Below, piece by piece: positions 32,003 through 43,020 of a stretch of 64,000 nt of DNA. Position numbers and translations under genes: made by a program. The DNA is taken from the NCBI RefSeq assembly GCF_008831285.2, contig NC_045139.1, positions 21,308,412 to 21,372,411 on the forward strand, in the 5' to 3' direction. A model generated the notes under the pieces. The model saw only the letters and a program-made list of their open reading frames with translations, did no database searches and had not been told where the DNA came from. Positions within the stretch are counted from its first letter, which is position 1; every line of letters begins with the position of its first letter. This DNA comes from Nymphaea colorata (taxonomy: Eukaryota; Streptophyta; Magnoliopsida; Nymphaeales; Nymphaeaceae).

Positions 32003-33059
32003 AAAAAATTGCCCTTACACAAAACAAAAAATGACGTCTAAAGAAAGACAAAAAATTGACCATTTATATGTTAACCCTAAAAATGGGTATGTGGACTGCC
32101 TCCATCCTCCGCTTGACTTCTTCTCTTCTCCTTCCCCCCCCCTTCTCTCTTGTTTGGTTGTTGATTGATTGCCTTTGGAACGACAGTTTCTTCCTCGTGT
32201 TTGGTCTTAAGTCTAGTATGGAGGAAGGTATTCTTCGTAACGGATTTAGATTTTAGTGTCGTTCTTATGACTAGATTTATTGCTTTCTTATGATGAATCG
32301 TCTTGTGTATTTTTATGAAATTAAATTAGCTGAGTACTTGTTTTCTTAATCTTTTTCACGGGTGGTTTATGTAGAGTTTGTCTATTCATGTTCTTTTTTT
32401 CTTTCATTGAAAGATTTAAAATCATTTGAAACGTATTATATGCAATGGCAGGTATGTCATGGTTTATGCAATGCTTGATCCCAGTTTGAATCTTAATTTA
32501 TAAATTTTTATGAAATGACATCTTATTTTAAGCTGGAATCGTTTTCAATGGCATGTACCAAATCAAAATTAACAACTAATTTAATCTTTAAATTAGAAGA
32601 GGAAGGGAACCTTCCTTATGAAGGTCAGTATCGATGATAGTATGTTTATCTAACCATGCAACTTAAGGGGAATAATGTTATGTATAACAATTATAATATA
32701 CCACCCAATGTGTTTTCATAATTTTTCAAATGCAAATTATGCAATGGTATAGGAGAAAAACAGCATTGGATATTTTGGTAATCCATTTCAAGACATTATT
32801 GAGAGGCGCTCATGCTGGTTTTGGATGAGTAGCCGCAAGCAATTGTAGGGAGCTTGAGATTTAACTGCAATTGCTTTTGATAAAACATGAACCTGTACAC
32901 TGAAAAAATGCAACCTTTTGTCGTATTAAAAAGATTATGATTCTAATTATTTGGCTAAGAAGTTATGATCCAACGGAATGCACATGAAAGTGCTCTTTTT
33001 TTTTTAAATAGTGCAAGTCATACTTGCCCACCATTTTTGTCTTTGAGCCTCAAAAGATA
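32003..33059. other. Intergenic, no gene seen
   Basis: AT-rich. The open frame at 32056-32256 has no domain resemblance. Confidence 0.4.
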
Positions 33060-33295
33060 TATGGTAGCTGGTTTGGGTTAGGGCATGTTAAAAAGCATGT
33101 CTATAGTTCGATTCCATGGACATTATGCTTATGCATCTTAAAGTAGTGAGACATGATACTTAAATTGAAGGGTGCGTGCTGCCATCACTAATGCCGATTC
33201 AGCCCAAAATCTTGAAGGCAGGAGAATTTTTTGTGCGGGAGGTGGGGCCAGCTTTGGACCTCTTTTTCAGGAGCGAATTGTTAACCTCTCACTCA
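33060..33295 (+). mobile_element. tRNA-derived SINE copy 2
   Basis: Box A-like TGGTAGCTGG (33062-33071) and box B-like AGTTCGATTCC (33105-33115), a near-consensus B box. It shares CCATGGA, then a T-rich spacer and TTAAAGTAG, with copy 1, and both copies end near an ACCTCTCA word. The ends are approximate. Confidence 0.55.
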
Positions 33296-33299
33296 CCTG

Positions 33300-35303
33300 A
33301 AATCATTTGTGTACTTTAGTGTTACAAAACTTGACCATAAAATATGAATATGAAACAGGAGATGCCTGTCACCTGTGTATTGCGTTCAGCGTGAGAGATG
33401 TGCATCAAAGATGATAAATGTGGACACCCATCGATCGGAGATTCACTTTATTCCAATACCGAGTGCATACAATGACTCTTCTATTTTAGTGGTTCAACAT
33501 TCTAAAACCACTGTCTAAAATAAAAGCACATTAAGTTACATGACTGATCATTAAATTCACTGAAAGGATGTGTTCAACCAAGCTGTCAATCTCATGTCAG
33601 GATAGCAATCACGTACTTCTTTCTCTTTGTCCGCAATATCTATTGTCCCAAATGAAGTTATAACAGCAGAAAAACTGCATGTCCGTTGTATTTTAACTAT
33701 AACAAAAGTAACAATCTGTCGAAACACCAATTTAACATGGAACCAGAAAATGACAAATTAAATAATAAAGTCCAGAGAAACACATGTACTCAAACAAAAC
33801 GAAAAAAAAAAAATTAAACAGACAAAAACTATATAAATTTGTAAATAGAATTTTGATATATAGCTATGAGAAGTCATGACTTTTTGAAATAAACTTGAAA
33901 AGGCATGACCTTACAAATAATTTGTGAAAAGTCACGCTCTCTTATAAAAAGTCACGACTTTCTGAGTTCACGGGGGAAGGCGCAATGTATACAGCCATGG
34001 AGAATGTGCTAGTTTTGAGTTGCACGAACTCTTTTATCTTCAATATATGTGCATAGTAGAAATTGCAATATATATATATATATATATATATATTCCAACC
34101 AATTTGAGGTTCCGCAAAATAATTTTCATAAAAAAGGTAGGCAATTTTTTGGGTCATCACAATTAGTTTATAAGTAGAAAAATTACACATTTCCAAAGGA
34201 ATGAGTGCCTTGTGCAAATTAAATTAATGAATTTAGTGAAAAGGAAATTTATAAGGCATGCCAATGACAAGGAGTCAAAGCAGAGGGGCTGTCCTCAATT
34301 GTCAATTTTTCATTTGAGAAAGGTGGCGAAAGTGCCCTCACCTACCTCCGCCCTCAGTCAATGGATCATTAAGTTGCTTCAAAAAAGTCAGGAAATCAAT
34401 ATCTCGTTAAGAAATCAGGTCAAATTCAGATATAATCTGGTTGGATTCCGGCTTAGATAAACGTTTGATCGGATTCAAATGAAAATCAAATTCAGTTTTT
34501 AAATAAATATCTTATATCTAAAATCCATGCATGTCGAAAGTCGGTTCTTCATGATGCAGTTAAATTTCAGTTTACTTCTCTGAACTGTCGACAACTTGTT
34601 GAAAGTCCAGATCGTTGATTGCAATGAAGGGGCAACATGTGTCCTCAGTATCATGTAGTCGATTTAAGCAATAAGATAAATGCAAAACCAAAAACTGAAT
34701 ATCGAATAGCTAGCAGATGTTATAAAGAAATTAACAAAACATTCAAATAAGAAGACGTAGGTTTCGAAGTAGCTCTAAAGTTGAGTCATAGTCACATAAA
34801 TCGTGTGTTTTTGTGAAAAAAATGCAAACAAAACGTGATAAATTAATTTTCTGTTTAAAACTTAAAAAAACACATTTTCTTGAAAAAATGTTAAAAACAA
34901 ATTGCATTTTTTTATTTTTTAAATGCCAAACAATTTCTCTTTTCATTTTCTATTTTTTATTTGTTGCAAATCTACTTATCTTTTGATGTTTGTGTTATTA
35001 GTTTCTCACTTATTTTATTTTTCTCTCATTTTTAGTTTTTTAAATTTTAAAAAATTTACCATGTTTTTATGTCTTTTTCAAGCTCACCGTATTATACTCG
35101 AAAAAAACTTCGCCTTTTAAAATTCCAAACGATATTTGTGAAATGTACCCTATGAGAGGAAGAGGAAAGGGTAAGGTTCAGCTCAGCTAGGCATTTCTCT
35201 GTGGCATAAATACATTCCAATGTGCTCAAACCAATCAAGGTGCGCTCCAGATTGCCAGAGGCTCGAACTAAAAAAAAAAATTCCACACACAATGCAGTTG
35301 GAC
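33300..35303. other. Intergenic up to the LINE insertion site
   Basis: AT-rich with a (TA)n run at about 34068-34093 and GGATTCAAAT-like repeat words near 34440-34480. No gene. Confidence 0.4.
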
Positions 35304-35320
35304 CACCATCAATGCCTTTA
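35304..35320 (+). repeat. LINE target-site duplication, left copy
   Basis: CACCATCAATGCCTTTA is repeated exactly at 41391-41407. Confidence 0.9.
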
Positions 35321-35469
35321 CTCGTGTTTTCTCTCTCTCTTAGGGCTCCGCTTGGGCTCAGCGGAGGCTGTCGTCGCCTCTGGCCAGCGATCCCTCCCCG
35401 CCGGCGGGAGGGTGGGCTAGTGCGCGAGAGAGGCAGTTTTTTCTTGCTCGTGACTGGCTTTAAGCGTGA

Positions 35470-36940
35470 TTGCTCATGGAATGCGAGACAGAAGGTGAGG
35501 CAGAGGAAGCAGAGAAAAGCCCAAATCGGGAGGCGTGTGCACGTCGGAGGGGTTCGAGTGGAGGGGAACCCAGCAAGGATGGCGGGGGACGAGAGGAGGT
35601 TAACCCAACAGGGATGGAGTGTGAGACAGAGGAGACAAAGGCAAGACTTAACTAGAAAATGGGTGCAGGCGATGGGGCGCACGGGGAAATGGATGGAGGG
35701 GCTCTTGGGCAAAGGTGGTGGACATTCAGGAGAAGTCGTGCCTGGGTGAAATGGAGGAAGCGCAAGTCAGGTTCGAGGGGGAAAACCCTACTGTCAGATT
35801 CAATCCGGAGGCAGTCAAGCGTCTGGAAGAGCCCTTCAAATTTGCTGTTATTGTTGGTCTTTTTGGGGGTGGTGGGAGACTGGGGACGGATTACAGTTAT
35901 GTTTTTTCTTCCTTGAGAAAACAGTGGGGGAAGATTAAGAACGCATGCTTCTCCATAGTGGGAAATGGAAGGTTTCTAATCAAAGTTGATACAGAAGCAG
36001 AGTTGGCAGAAGTGGTTTAGAAAAAGGCATGGAGAGTAGGCGGGTGCACTCTAATTGCTAGCCGATGGCAACCTGGTCAGGAGATGAGGATTAATGCGGT
36101 GGAAACAGTTATGCTATGGGTCCAGCTACTGATTCACCTATGGAATGAATACTGCTACAAGGGCATAGCGAGGGCCCTACGAGGAGAATATGTGGAGGAA
36201 GATAGCTGCTCGGGCAAATGGGAGAAGGTTGGTTTTGCAAGGGTGAAGCTTGAAGTGCTGATCAACTTCTTGCCAGTGCCGTGCGTCTCTCTGGATCTAG
36301 GGGACGGTCGACGGATCTCTTAGGAGGTGGTATATGAGTCGAGGATCTCTTTTTGTGACCTGTGTTGTGCCCTCACTCATACGAGGTCAACATGTAAGAA
36401 AGACAAATCTCTTAGGAGGTGGTATATGAGTCGAAGATCTCTTTTTGTGACCTGTGTGGTGCCCTCACTCATACGAGGTCAACATGTAAGAAACTCACAG
36501 AGGGAGAGGCAGCCGCAGCTAACTCCTGGGCCAGGGTTAAGATGGCCACTAAAGCTTGGAAGGGGCACCACCGAGAGGTTGGACACTCCTTTGCCAAACA
36601 GACCTGGTTAGGTGATGAAACAGTGAGGAATGTATCGACGGAGCGGGAGGAGGAACGCACAACAACTACTCGTCAAAAGGAACAAACCAAGGGGAAAGGA
36701 AAGCAAGGCAACAATGGAGAAGGAGCAGCTAAGCATCAAGCTATGGAGCCAAATCCCCAAGGATCAAGTACTCCTTCCAAAACCTTATCTCCTAATGCTT
36801 TTCATGTTTTGGCTAATGATAAGAAAATGGACAGTCTTATTTTCCCTCCCGGTTTCACCTTTGAATCCGAAAGCTCAGCGATGGGGCTGAACTATAGTGG
36901 GGTCGAGACTAAAGGAACTAAACCCAGGATAAGGTGGTGA
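35470..36940 (+). pseudogene. LINE ORF1 (DUF4283 plus CCHC zinc knuckle), broken
   Basis: The true start is unclear; upstream frames carry glutamate-rich sequence. A DUF4283-like region spans about 35790-36290, with FKFAVIVGLFGGGG, GNGRFLIKVDTEAELAEVV (a TAG stop directly after, at 36018) and LIASRWQPGQE. A zinc knuckle of C-x2-C-x4-H-x4-C type (CDLCGALTHTRSTC) follows at about 36446. A 92-bp duplication gives a second copy of the knuckle in another frame. The C-terminal part (to 36940) is polar and Lys/Gln-rich. ORF1 proteins of this type bind element RNA; this copy cannot be expressed whole. Confidence 0.85.
36315..36493 (+). repeat. 92-bp tandem duplication covering the ORF1 zinc knuckle
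   Basis: 87 bp starting ATCTCTTAGGAGGTGG at 36315 recur at 36407 with two substitutions, offset 92 bp. Because 92 is not a multiple of three, the two knuckles lie in different frames. Confidence 0.95.
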
Positions 36941-37170
36941 GAGGCCCTCACATTAATGGATACTGACAGAAGAAACAGAGCCTGCTACCCATTGACACCA
37001 CTCCCCCAGTAGACAAGCCAAAGCTAGGAGAAGGAGAAAATGAATGGATCAGGGTTGGACGAAAGAGAAAGAAAGAAAGATATGACTTAATTAAGGAGAT
37101 AGGTCGTGTCTTAGATGAAAAAGACAATGAGAAACAACAAGGGGGAATTGAAGGGGCTATGGACGGGGGG

Positions 37171-37192
37171 ACGGGGGGGGGGGGGGGGGGGT
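37171..37192 (+). repeat. Poly(G) tract between ORF1 and ORF2
   Basis: Two G runs broken by a single C; the longer has about 18 Gs. Homopolymers of this length are also prone to sequencing or assembly error. Confidence 0.9.
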
Positions 37193-37217
37193 GTGGAGAG
37201 AAGTCGGCGGTACGCCA

Positions 37218-40200
37218 ATGAAACTCACTTGTTGGAACATGAGGGGGGTTGAGGGGGGTTGCATGGCTGGTAGCCCAACAAGACCTCGTTAATCTTTGTA
37301 AGTTTGAAAGGCCTTGGATCTGCTTTCTTCTTGATGCACAAGTTAAGGAGGTGGTTATTAAGAGTGTTGCCTGCCGCTTTAACATGGAAGGGGTGCAGAG
37401 GAATGAAGATGGGGAGGATGGTCGAGCTCGTATTTTTGGCCTTCGGAACCAGGTACATGCTCATAACCATGGTTGGGTTAAAAACCAATGGTGGTTGGCC
37501 GGTTATTTCTCCTTTACTAATGTGATGCAGTTTTTTCGGATAGTAGCTGTTTTCATGCCTAATAACCCTATACTTCGTCGTAACAATTTTGTTGAGCTGA
37601 CATTTTTTCTTAATGCTCAAGACATTCCTACTTTGATCTATGGGGACTTTAATGCTATGCACAACAGCCTCAACAAAATGGGTAAGCCCCCGACTGCTCA
37701 AGCATGTACTGATTTTAACATATTCATACTATCTTTCAATTTAAAGGAGCTATGTGACAACCAAAGTAACTACACTTGGTCTAATAGACGCCAAGGTAAT
37801 GATAGGATCCTTTGCAAACTTGACTGAGGCTTCACTAATTCTGCTTGGGAAAGACAAACAAATGTTGTTTGTGCCATTTCTACGTCCTCCAGAGCCACTT
37901 CAGACCACAAGGTGATCATGGTGAAGATGAACAACCCTTTTTGGCAGAGTAGGAATACAAGACGTTTCAGGGTCATAAAACCTTGGATGTTGACCAAGGA
38001 AGGCCACCAGGTTATCAGTGAAGCGTGGGGGGCGGAGGTGCAGGGGTGTCCTATGTTCCAGGTCCTTCAAAAGCTTGAGGTGGTTAAGCGCAACCTAATA
38101 TACTGGAACAAAAATTCCTTTGGCCATATTGAGGACAACATAAGGTCCCTCAAGGTCGTCTCAGGCAAGCACAAGCAAATAGTGAGGCTGGGGATGGGTG
38201 GGCCACGAGGGAAGAGGAATCCATCAAGGGAGAGCTGGAGAAGGCTTTACACTTGAAAGAGATCATGTGAAAGGAAAAGTCCAGAGCCAAGTGGTTGTTA
38301 ACTGACGACAAAAACACGCGATTCTTTCAAACTATTGCCAACAATAGATTTAGAAAGAACTGCATTGCTGAACTTGAGGTGGCTGGACAAACCTACTCTT
38401 CTATCAACACCCTGCTGAAAGCAGTTAGCAACCATTTTGAATGCTTTCTTAATGATGCTAGGGCTAGTGGCGAAATCCCTAATGATATTTGACAGAGAGA
38501 ATTTGTCTCAGCGAAGGAGCACGCCTCCCTCCTGGAACCAGTCACCTACGCGGAGGTCAAGGAAGCTGTTATATCTCTTGATAAGGACAGTGCTCCGGAG
38601 CCTGATGGTTTCCCGAACTTTTTTTATCAAATCATGTGGGAAGAGATTAGCCAGGATATTTGGAGAGTGGTGGACAATTTTTTCAGAATAGGGAAGTTGG
38701 TGCGTAGTTTGAACAATACCTACTTGATGCTCATCCCTAAGAAAAGAGGACCACGTCAGATCAAGGATTTTAGACCCATTGCCATATGCAATAGCCTTTA
38801 CAAGGTGATTGTTAAAGTTATGGTGCAGTGCATGAAGAACATCCTTCCCCGCATGATCGGGATAATTCAAAGGGCCTTTGTTAAATCTAGGGTGATCCAC
38901 GATCAGATTGTTGATCAGATTGCTATGACTAATGAGTTGGTTCATCTTTTTTATGGCAGGAAAGAGGTCGTAGCCTGTCTCAAACTCGATATCACTAAAG
39001 CTTATGATAGAGTATCTTGGAGATTCATGCATAACAGCCTTTTTTACCTTGACCCGTCTTGGGTGGAAAAAATCATGCTTTGTGTCTCCTATACAATGTT
39101 GATTAATGGTGACGTAGGGAGAAACTTCACAGCTGTGAGGGGTATTAGGCAAGGCGATCCGATGTCCCCCTACCTTTTCATTCTAATAATGGAAATGACA
39201 ACCAGATATCTTAAGGGACAAATTATGAAGAGGGCCATTCACCTACTCTATGTAGATGACCTCCTACTTTTCAGCGTTGCTTCAGTTAAATCGTTAACCA
39301 ATATCAAGAGTGTCTTGAGCCAACTTGAAGGAAGAATGAGATTCATTATCAATAACTCTAAATCTTCTCTGTTCAGCTTCAACGTTGATGCTTCCCTTAA
39401 GCAAAGGTTGGCCAACATTGGAGGCTGGCAGGTGGTTAAGTTACCTTTGGATTATTTGGGTGTTCCTCTCTTTACGGGAAACTTCAATGTGAACCTTTGT
39501 GCAGGTTTGATTGCTAAATTCGAGAAGAAGATGGCGCACTAGAAAACCTAACTCCTATCCTATGCACAAAGAACGCCAGGCTATTTGGATGCAATCTTTC
39601 TCTCTCCCGAATGAAGTACTAAAGAAGATGGAGAGATGCATGGCCGGATTCTTGTGGGCTGATACTGAGGTTAACCGACATATCCACCAAATATTCTGGT
39701 GTTCTTTGTGCAAGCCCAAGGCAGAAGGTGGCATTGGTATACACTTTCTTGAGGATGTGAACGATTCCCTCCTAGCGAGCAGACTTTGCTCTTCTTTTAA
39801 TAATAACTCTCTCTTTGCTCAATGGTGCAGAGCTACATACCTTAAATCCAACAGTTTGTGGACTGTGCGTAAACCTTGGAGGGGATCTTGGGCTTGAAAA
39901 AGCTTAGGAAAAGGCTGGAATAAGATAGCAAATTGGGTGAGCTGGAAGATTGGTGATAGTAAATTTGTTTTCTTCTAGTCCGATTGGTGGCATGACTAAA
40001 TTTTGGTGAAATCAATTAGTGGAGAGGAGTATGGTGTCATAGTTGATCAGTTGAAGCTTTTTATTGCCGAAGTTAGGAGTTTGGGTGAGGCTAGGCTAGC
40101 GCTGCCAAGCAAGGCATTAGCCGTGAGTAGGTGCATTCAACTAGTTAATGAGACTGATAAACTTGTTAGTAATGAGAATTCAAAGATCTTAGCTCTAGAT

Positions 40201-40757
40201 CGATTTGGGAAGCCACAAGACAGAAGGGTAGTCAGGAAGGCTGGCGAAATGGTATATGGAACAAACACATCCCAGCAAGAGCAAGTTGGATTACCTACAT
40301 CGCCAGCCACATGAGACTGACCACTCAAGACATATTACAAAGACATGGAGTTCATTTGGCAAACAGATGCCATTTATGCAAAAGGGAGGAGGAGAACAAT
40401 GTGCACGCCATGTTCAAGTGTTCAATTGTGCAAAAGGTGTGGAGACAGGCGATTGCTAGTTTTGGCAAGAGTAGGCTCCCGTGGTAGAGTATAGATAAGG
40501 AATTTCAGGTTTGGAGCAAGGTGTCTTTTAAGGTTAAATGGCTTAGGAAATGTTGGATGTTGTTTTTCCCTATCGCGTTATGGAAGTTATGGTGGTTTAG
40601 GAAGGAAGCGACACATGAGAGAATGACCACAGTTATGACTGAACATATTTTCTCTGCTGTTTGGCGCACAGCTAAGGAGGCTTTTCTAAGTTTGCAGCTG
40701 AAGGATGACGAGCGTAAGACAATGTCGACTTGGTTGCATACTGAAATCCTCTGCTAG
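37218..40757 (+). pseudogene. LINE ORF2: endonuclease, reverse transcriptase, zf-RVT, broken
   Basis: ATG at 37218 begins MKLTCWNMRG, the endonuclease start. Endonuclease landmarks: LIYGDFNAM near 37637 and SDHKVIM near 37905; the usual catalytic Glu block reads FLLDAQV, so Glu may be lost. RT spans about 38560-39540 with IKDFRPIAICNSLYKVI, LDITKAYDRVSW, GIRQGDPMSPYLF and LLYVDDLLLF. The zinc block near 40260-40450 has RCHLCKREEENNVHAMFKC. Lesions: a 10-bp duplication near 37238, TGA at 37825, a frame change near 38260, TGA at 38490, TAG at 39540, and further shifts. No intact enzyme is possible. Confidence 0.92.
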
Positions 40758-40759
40758 GG

Positions 40760-41390
40760 CAGACCCTCAAGATTAAACATGAACACTAATGTGCTGCAAA
40801 TTGTCACTTATAAGAAGGACATTAAAACCCTGGTGATGGGCATGTGGAGATTGAGAGGTATGGAATCTAGTGAGGCCATACTTACTGAAGCTCAATCTAA
40901 GGAGGATGAAGCTGAATTACAAGTGCTTAATGGTTGGCTGCATTCAATGGCGAGAGTAAATGGCAGTTTTGGGATCATATCCAACAATGAAGGATGGAAG
41001 CGCAGACTTAGAGCGATGCTGGAAGGCAGGAGGCCAATTAACCATAAATGGCAACACATGAGGGTGGCCAGCCAACGTCTAAGGGTTCTTAGTTAACTGC
41101 CTACTTTAAAGGCTGGAGACCAGATGTGTCAGTATGGGGAAAGAGATGGGAGGGATGATGGTGGTTAATATCTTCATAAGCTTTTCTAATATTGTTTCTG
41201 TTTTAGTCTTTTGCCTTTTTTCAGGAGCTGAAACGCTGGTGGGATTTTTGGCCTTCTGGTGGTGGTTTTTGGGGCAGCTGGGTTATGCTTGCATGAGTTT
41301 TGGTCTTTTTCCCTGATGTTTGTTCTATACATATCTTAATTTTTCTGTAATAAAATGATGGGGGCCAACCTCCCAGCAGCCGTTTATTGG
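40760..41390 (+). other. LINE 3' untranslated region
   Basis: From the end of the zf-RVT region to the target duplication. It includes short open frames without domains and GTAATAAAATG at 41347. Confidence 0.6.
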
Positions 41391-41407
41391 CACCATCAAT
41401 GCCTTTA
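41391..41407 (+). repeat. LINE target-site duplication, right copy
   Basis: Exact match to 35304-35320. The site before insertion would have read straight through into AAAGCTTCAACC. Confidence 0.9.
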
Positions 41408-42560
41408 AAAGCTTCAACCAGTACAACTGATAGCTAAAAATTTCGTAGGAACTGCCCACACGGTTACCGGCAGCTGAAATGAATGTGGAAAGCGACGAGT
41501 GAAGTTTATTAAAGCAAAGATTTGAAACCACTAGATTGTCGCGGTTGACGCGATTGCAGGAAGCAATGGAAATAAAGTTGGAAAGAGAAGCCAAAGCAGA
41601 TAAAAGGAATTGTAGAAATGGGGAAGCGAGTTAATATGGTAGCTAGTAACTGTGGGGAATGCACGAACATTGATGTCCCCCTACGAATCTAGCATTTAAT
41701 TTTTAAGGTCTAATCATGGCCCCCTCATCATCTTCGGCATCCAGCCCCTTCACATGCATAATAAAGACATGGAAAATGACATGATGAAAATCCACGCCCA
41801 GCCCATAGAATCATGGCATGAACTCAAATATCTATGGCCAGGCACATTGAATTTGCTGGAAACATGAAATGTGCCTTTGATGTTCTTAGTCCATGACAAT
41901 TCAAACACTACCTTCATGAAGTAATAACTTGTTCCAGCTCTTATAGATCACAAGGCAAGCATGAAATTTTCATATTCCATTCACTCTTATAAGTTAGTTA
42001 GTGTGGGCTAAACGAATCAAACTTGGAGTATTGAATATTAAAATTCTACATCCAGATGTTTTTATTTCAAGCAAATAATTCTACAGTTCATGCCATGTCA
42101 TACAGAATGCGAATTCGTGTGGTAACTATATGTGGGCTTGGTCACTGCCGAATAGATTTATGTAAACCAAGCTCATCGACTTAACTTACATCTCAAGGTT
42201 GAGTTGAAATTGACATCATGTTCATGATGATCTCGCACGGAACCTGGCAGGGGATCAGGTCTTCTGCAAAATGCAGTAATGATCAATTCAGCTCCCAAAC
42301 TCATCACAAGAAACTCATCTTGTTTCTCAGACTAGCTAGTAGCACTAGCACTAACTTAATCAATTGAACCAGGCATGGTTCTGGTTCAATTGTGCCATGA
42401 ACATCCACCACAGAAGAACTCGTCTAATTTATTAAGTTGGGCTGAGGATCATCAAGGCTTCTTCACCATCTCACGCGTTTTCTGCTCCCTAATGCCACCA
42501 ATGCCGGCCATGTTTCCTAAGCACCTACCAGGGGATCGCACCCCACGAACAAGAACTTAG
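41408..42560. other. Intergenic, no gene seen
   Basis: AT-rich single-copy-looking sequence. No domains or RNA genes. Confidence 0.4.
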
Positions 42561-42564
42561 ATTC

Positions 42565-43020
42565 ATGCGTGGTTTATTTTGATGGACAAGGTACAAACCA
42601 GAAGATAATTTGAAGACATGTGGACTGCAACTCGCCACTTATTGTCCTTTTTGTAGACAGGCTGAAGAAACCACGACCCATCTGTTGTGGTACAGCAGGT
42701 TTTGCTTGCTACATGGAGGAGTCCAACCCGCCATCGGGACAGTCCTTTGCCAGAGACTTACTCCTTGGATCTCAGGAGCCTCGCCTGTCTAAAATGTGGA
42801 GATGTGTTTCGAGGACCTGGCTCTATGTGTTCTGCTGGTCCATTTAGACCATAAAAAATGACATCTTGTTTTGTGATGCCGTCTACAAGTGTTCATCATG
42901 ACTCGTCTCCATGGTTCAGACTGAGGCTTATCAAATTCTGAAATCTTGGTGGCCGGATATGCTGCAGTTGTTTGCCCTGCTGCTTCCGCCTAATTTTTCT
43001 TTGTCACCTGGTTCGTTTGT
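42565..43020 (+). pseudogene. LINE ORF2 relic (zf-RVT region)
   Basis: Open frame with LKTCGLQLATYCPFCRQAEE then TTTHLLW at 42610-42690 matches the C-terminal zinc block of plant LINE ORF2. A frame change follows near 42700, and then decayed C-terminal sequence. RT and endonuclease are absent. It is independent of the LINE at 35321, whose equivalent block reads RCHLCKREEEN. Confidence 0.7.

Larger units (their letters stand above)
35321..41390 (+). mobile_element. L1-type LINE (non-LTR retrotransposon), full-length, inactive
   Basis: The 6,070-bp insertion is bounded by an exact 17-bp duplication. ORF1 (nucleic-acid binding) is followed by ORF2 (AP-type endonuclease, reverse transcriptase, zf-RVT knuckle), the standard plant L1 order. 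Both ORFs are broken. There is no long poly(A) tail: a GTAATAAAATG near 41347 is followed by about 35 bases before the duplication. Codon use and GC content are higher than in the surrounding DNA, so the block is visible as a compositional island. Confidence 0.93.

Noticed and set aside
28738-33120. True tRNA genes at the pol III box motifs
   Set aside because: No cloverleaf acceptor stem could be paired and the sequence diverges from any tRNA outside the boxes; the SINE reading fits better.
35092-35712. 206-codon minus-strand frame at the LINE 5' end
   Set aside because: It crosses the insertion boundary at 35320, so it cannot be an old gene, and it lacks domains.
36327-36611. Separate short protein from the first knuckle copy
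   Set aside because: It arises from the 92-bp duplication in a dead LINE.
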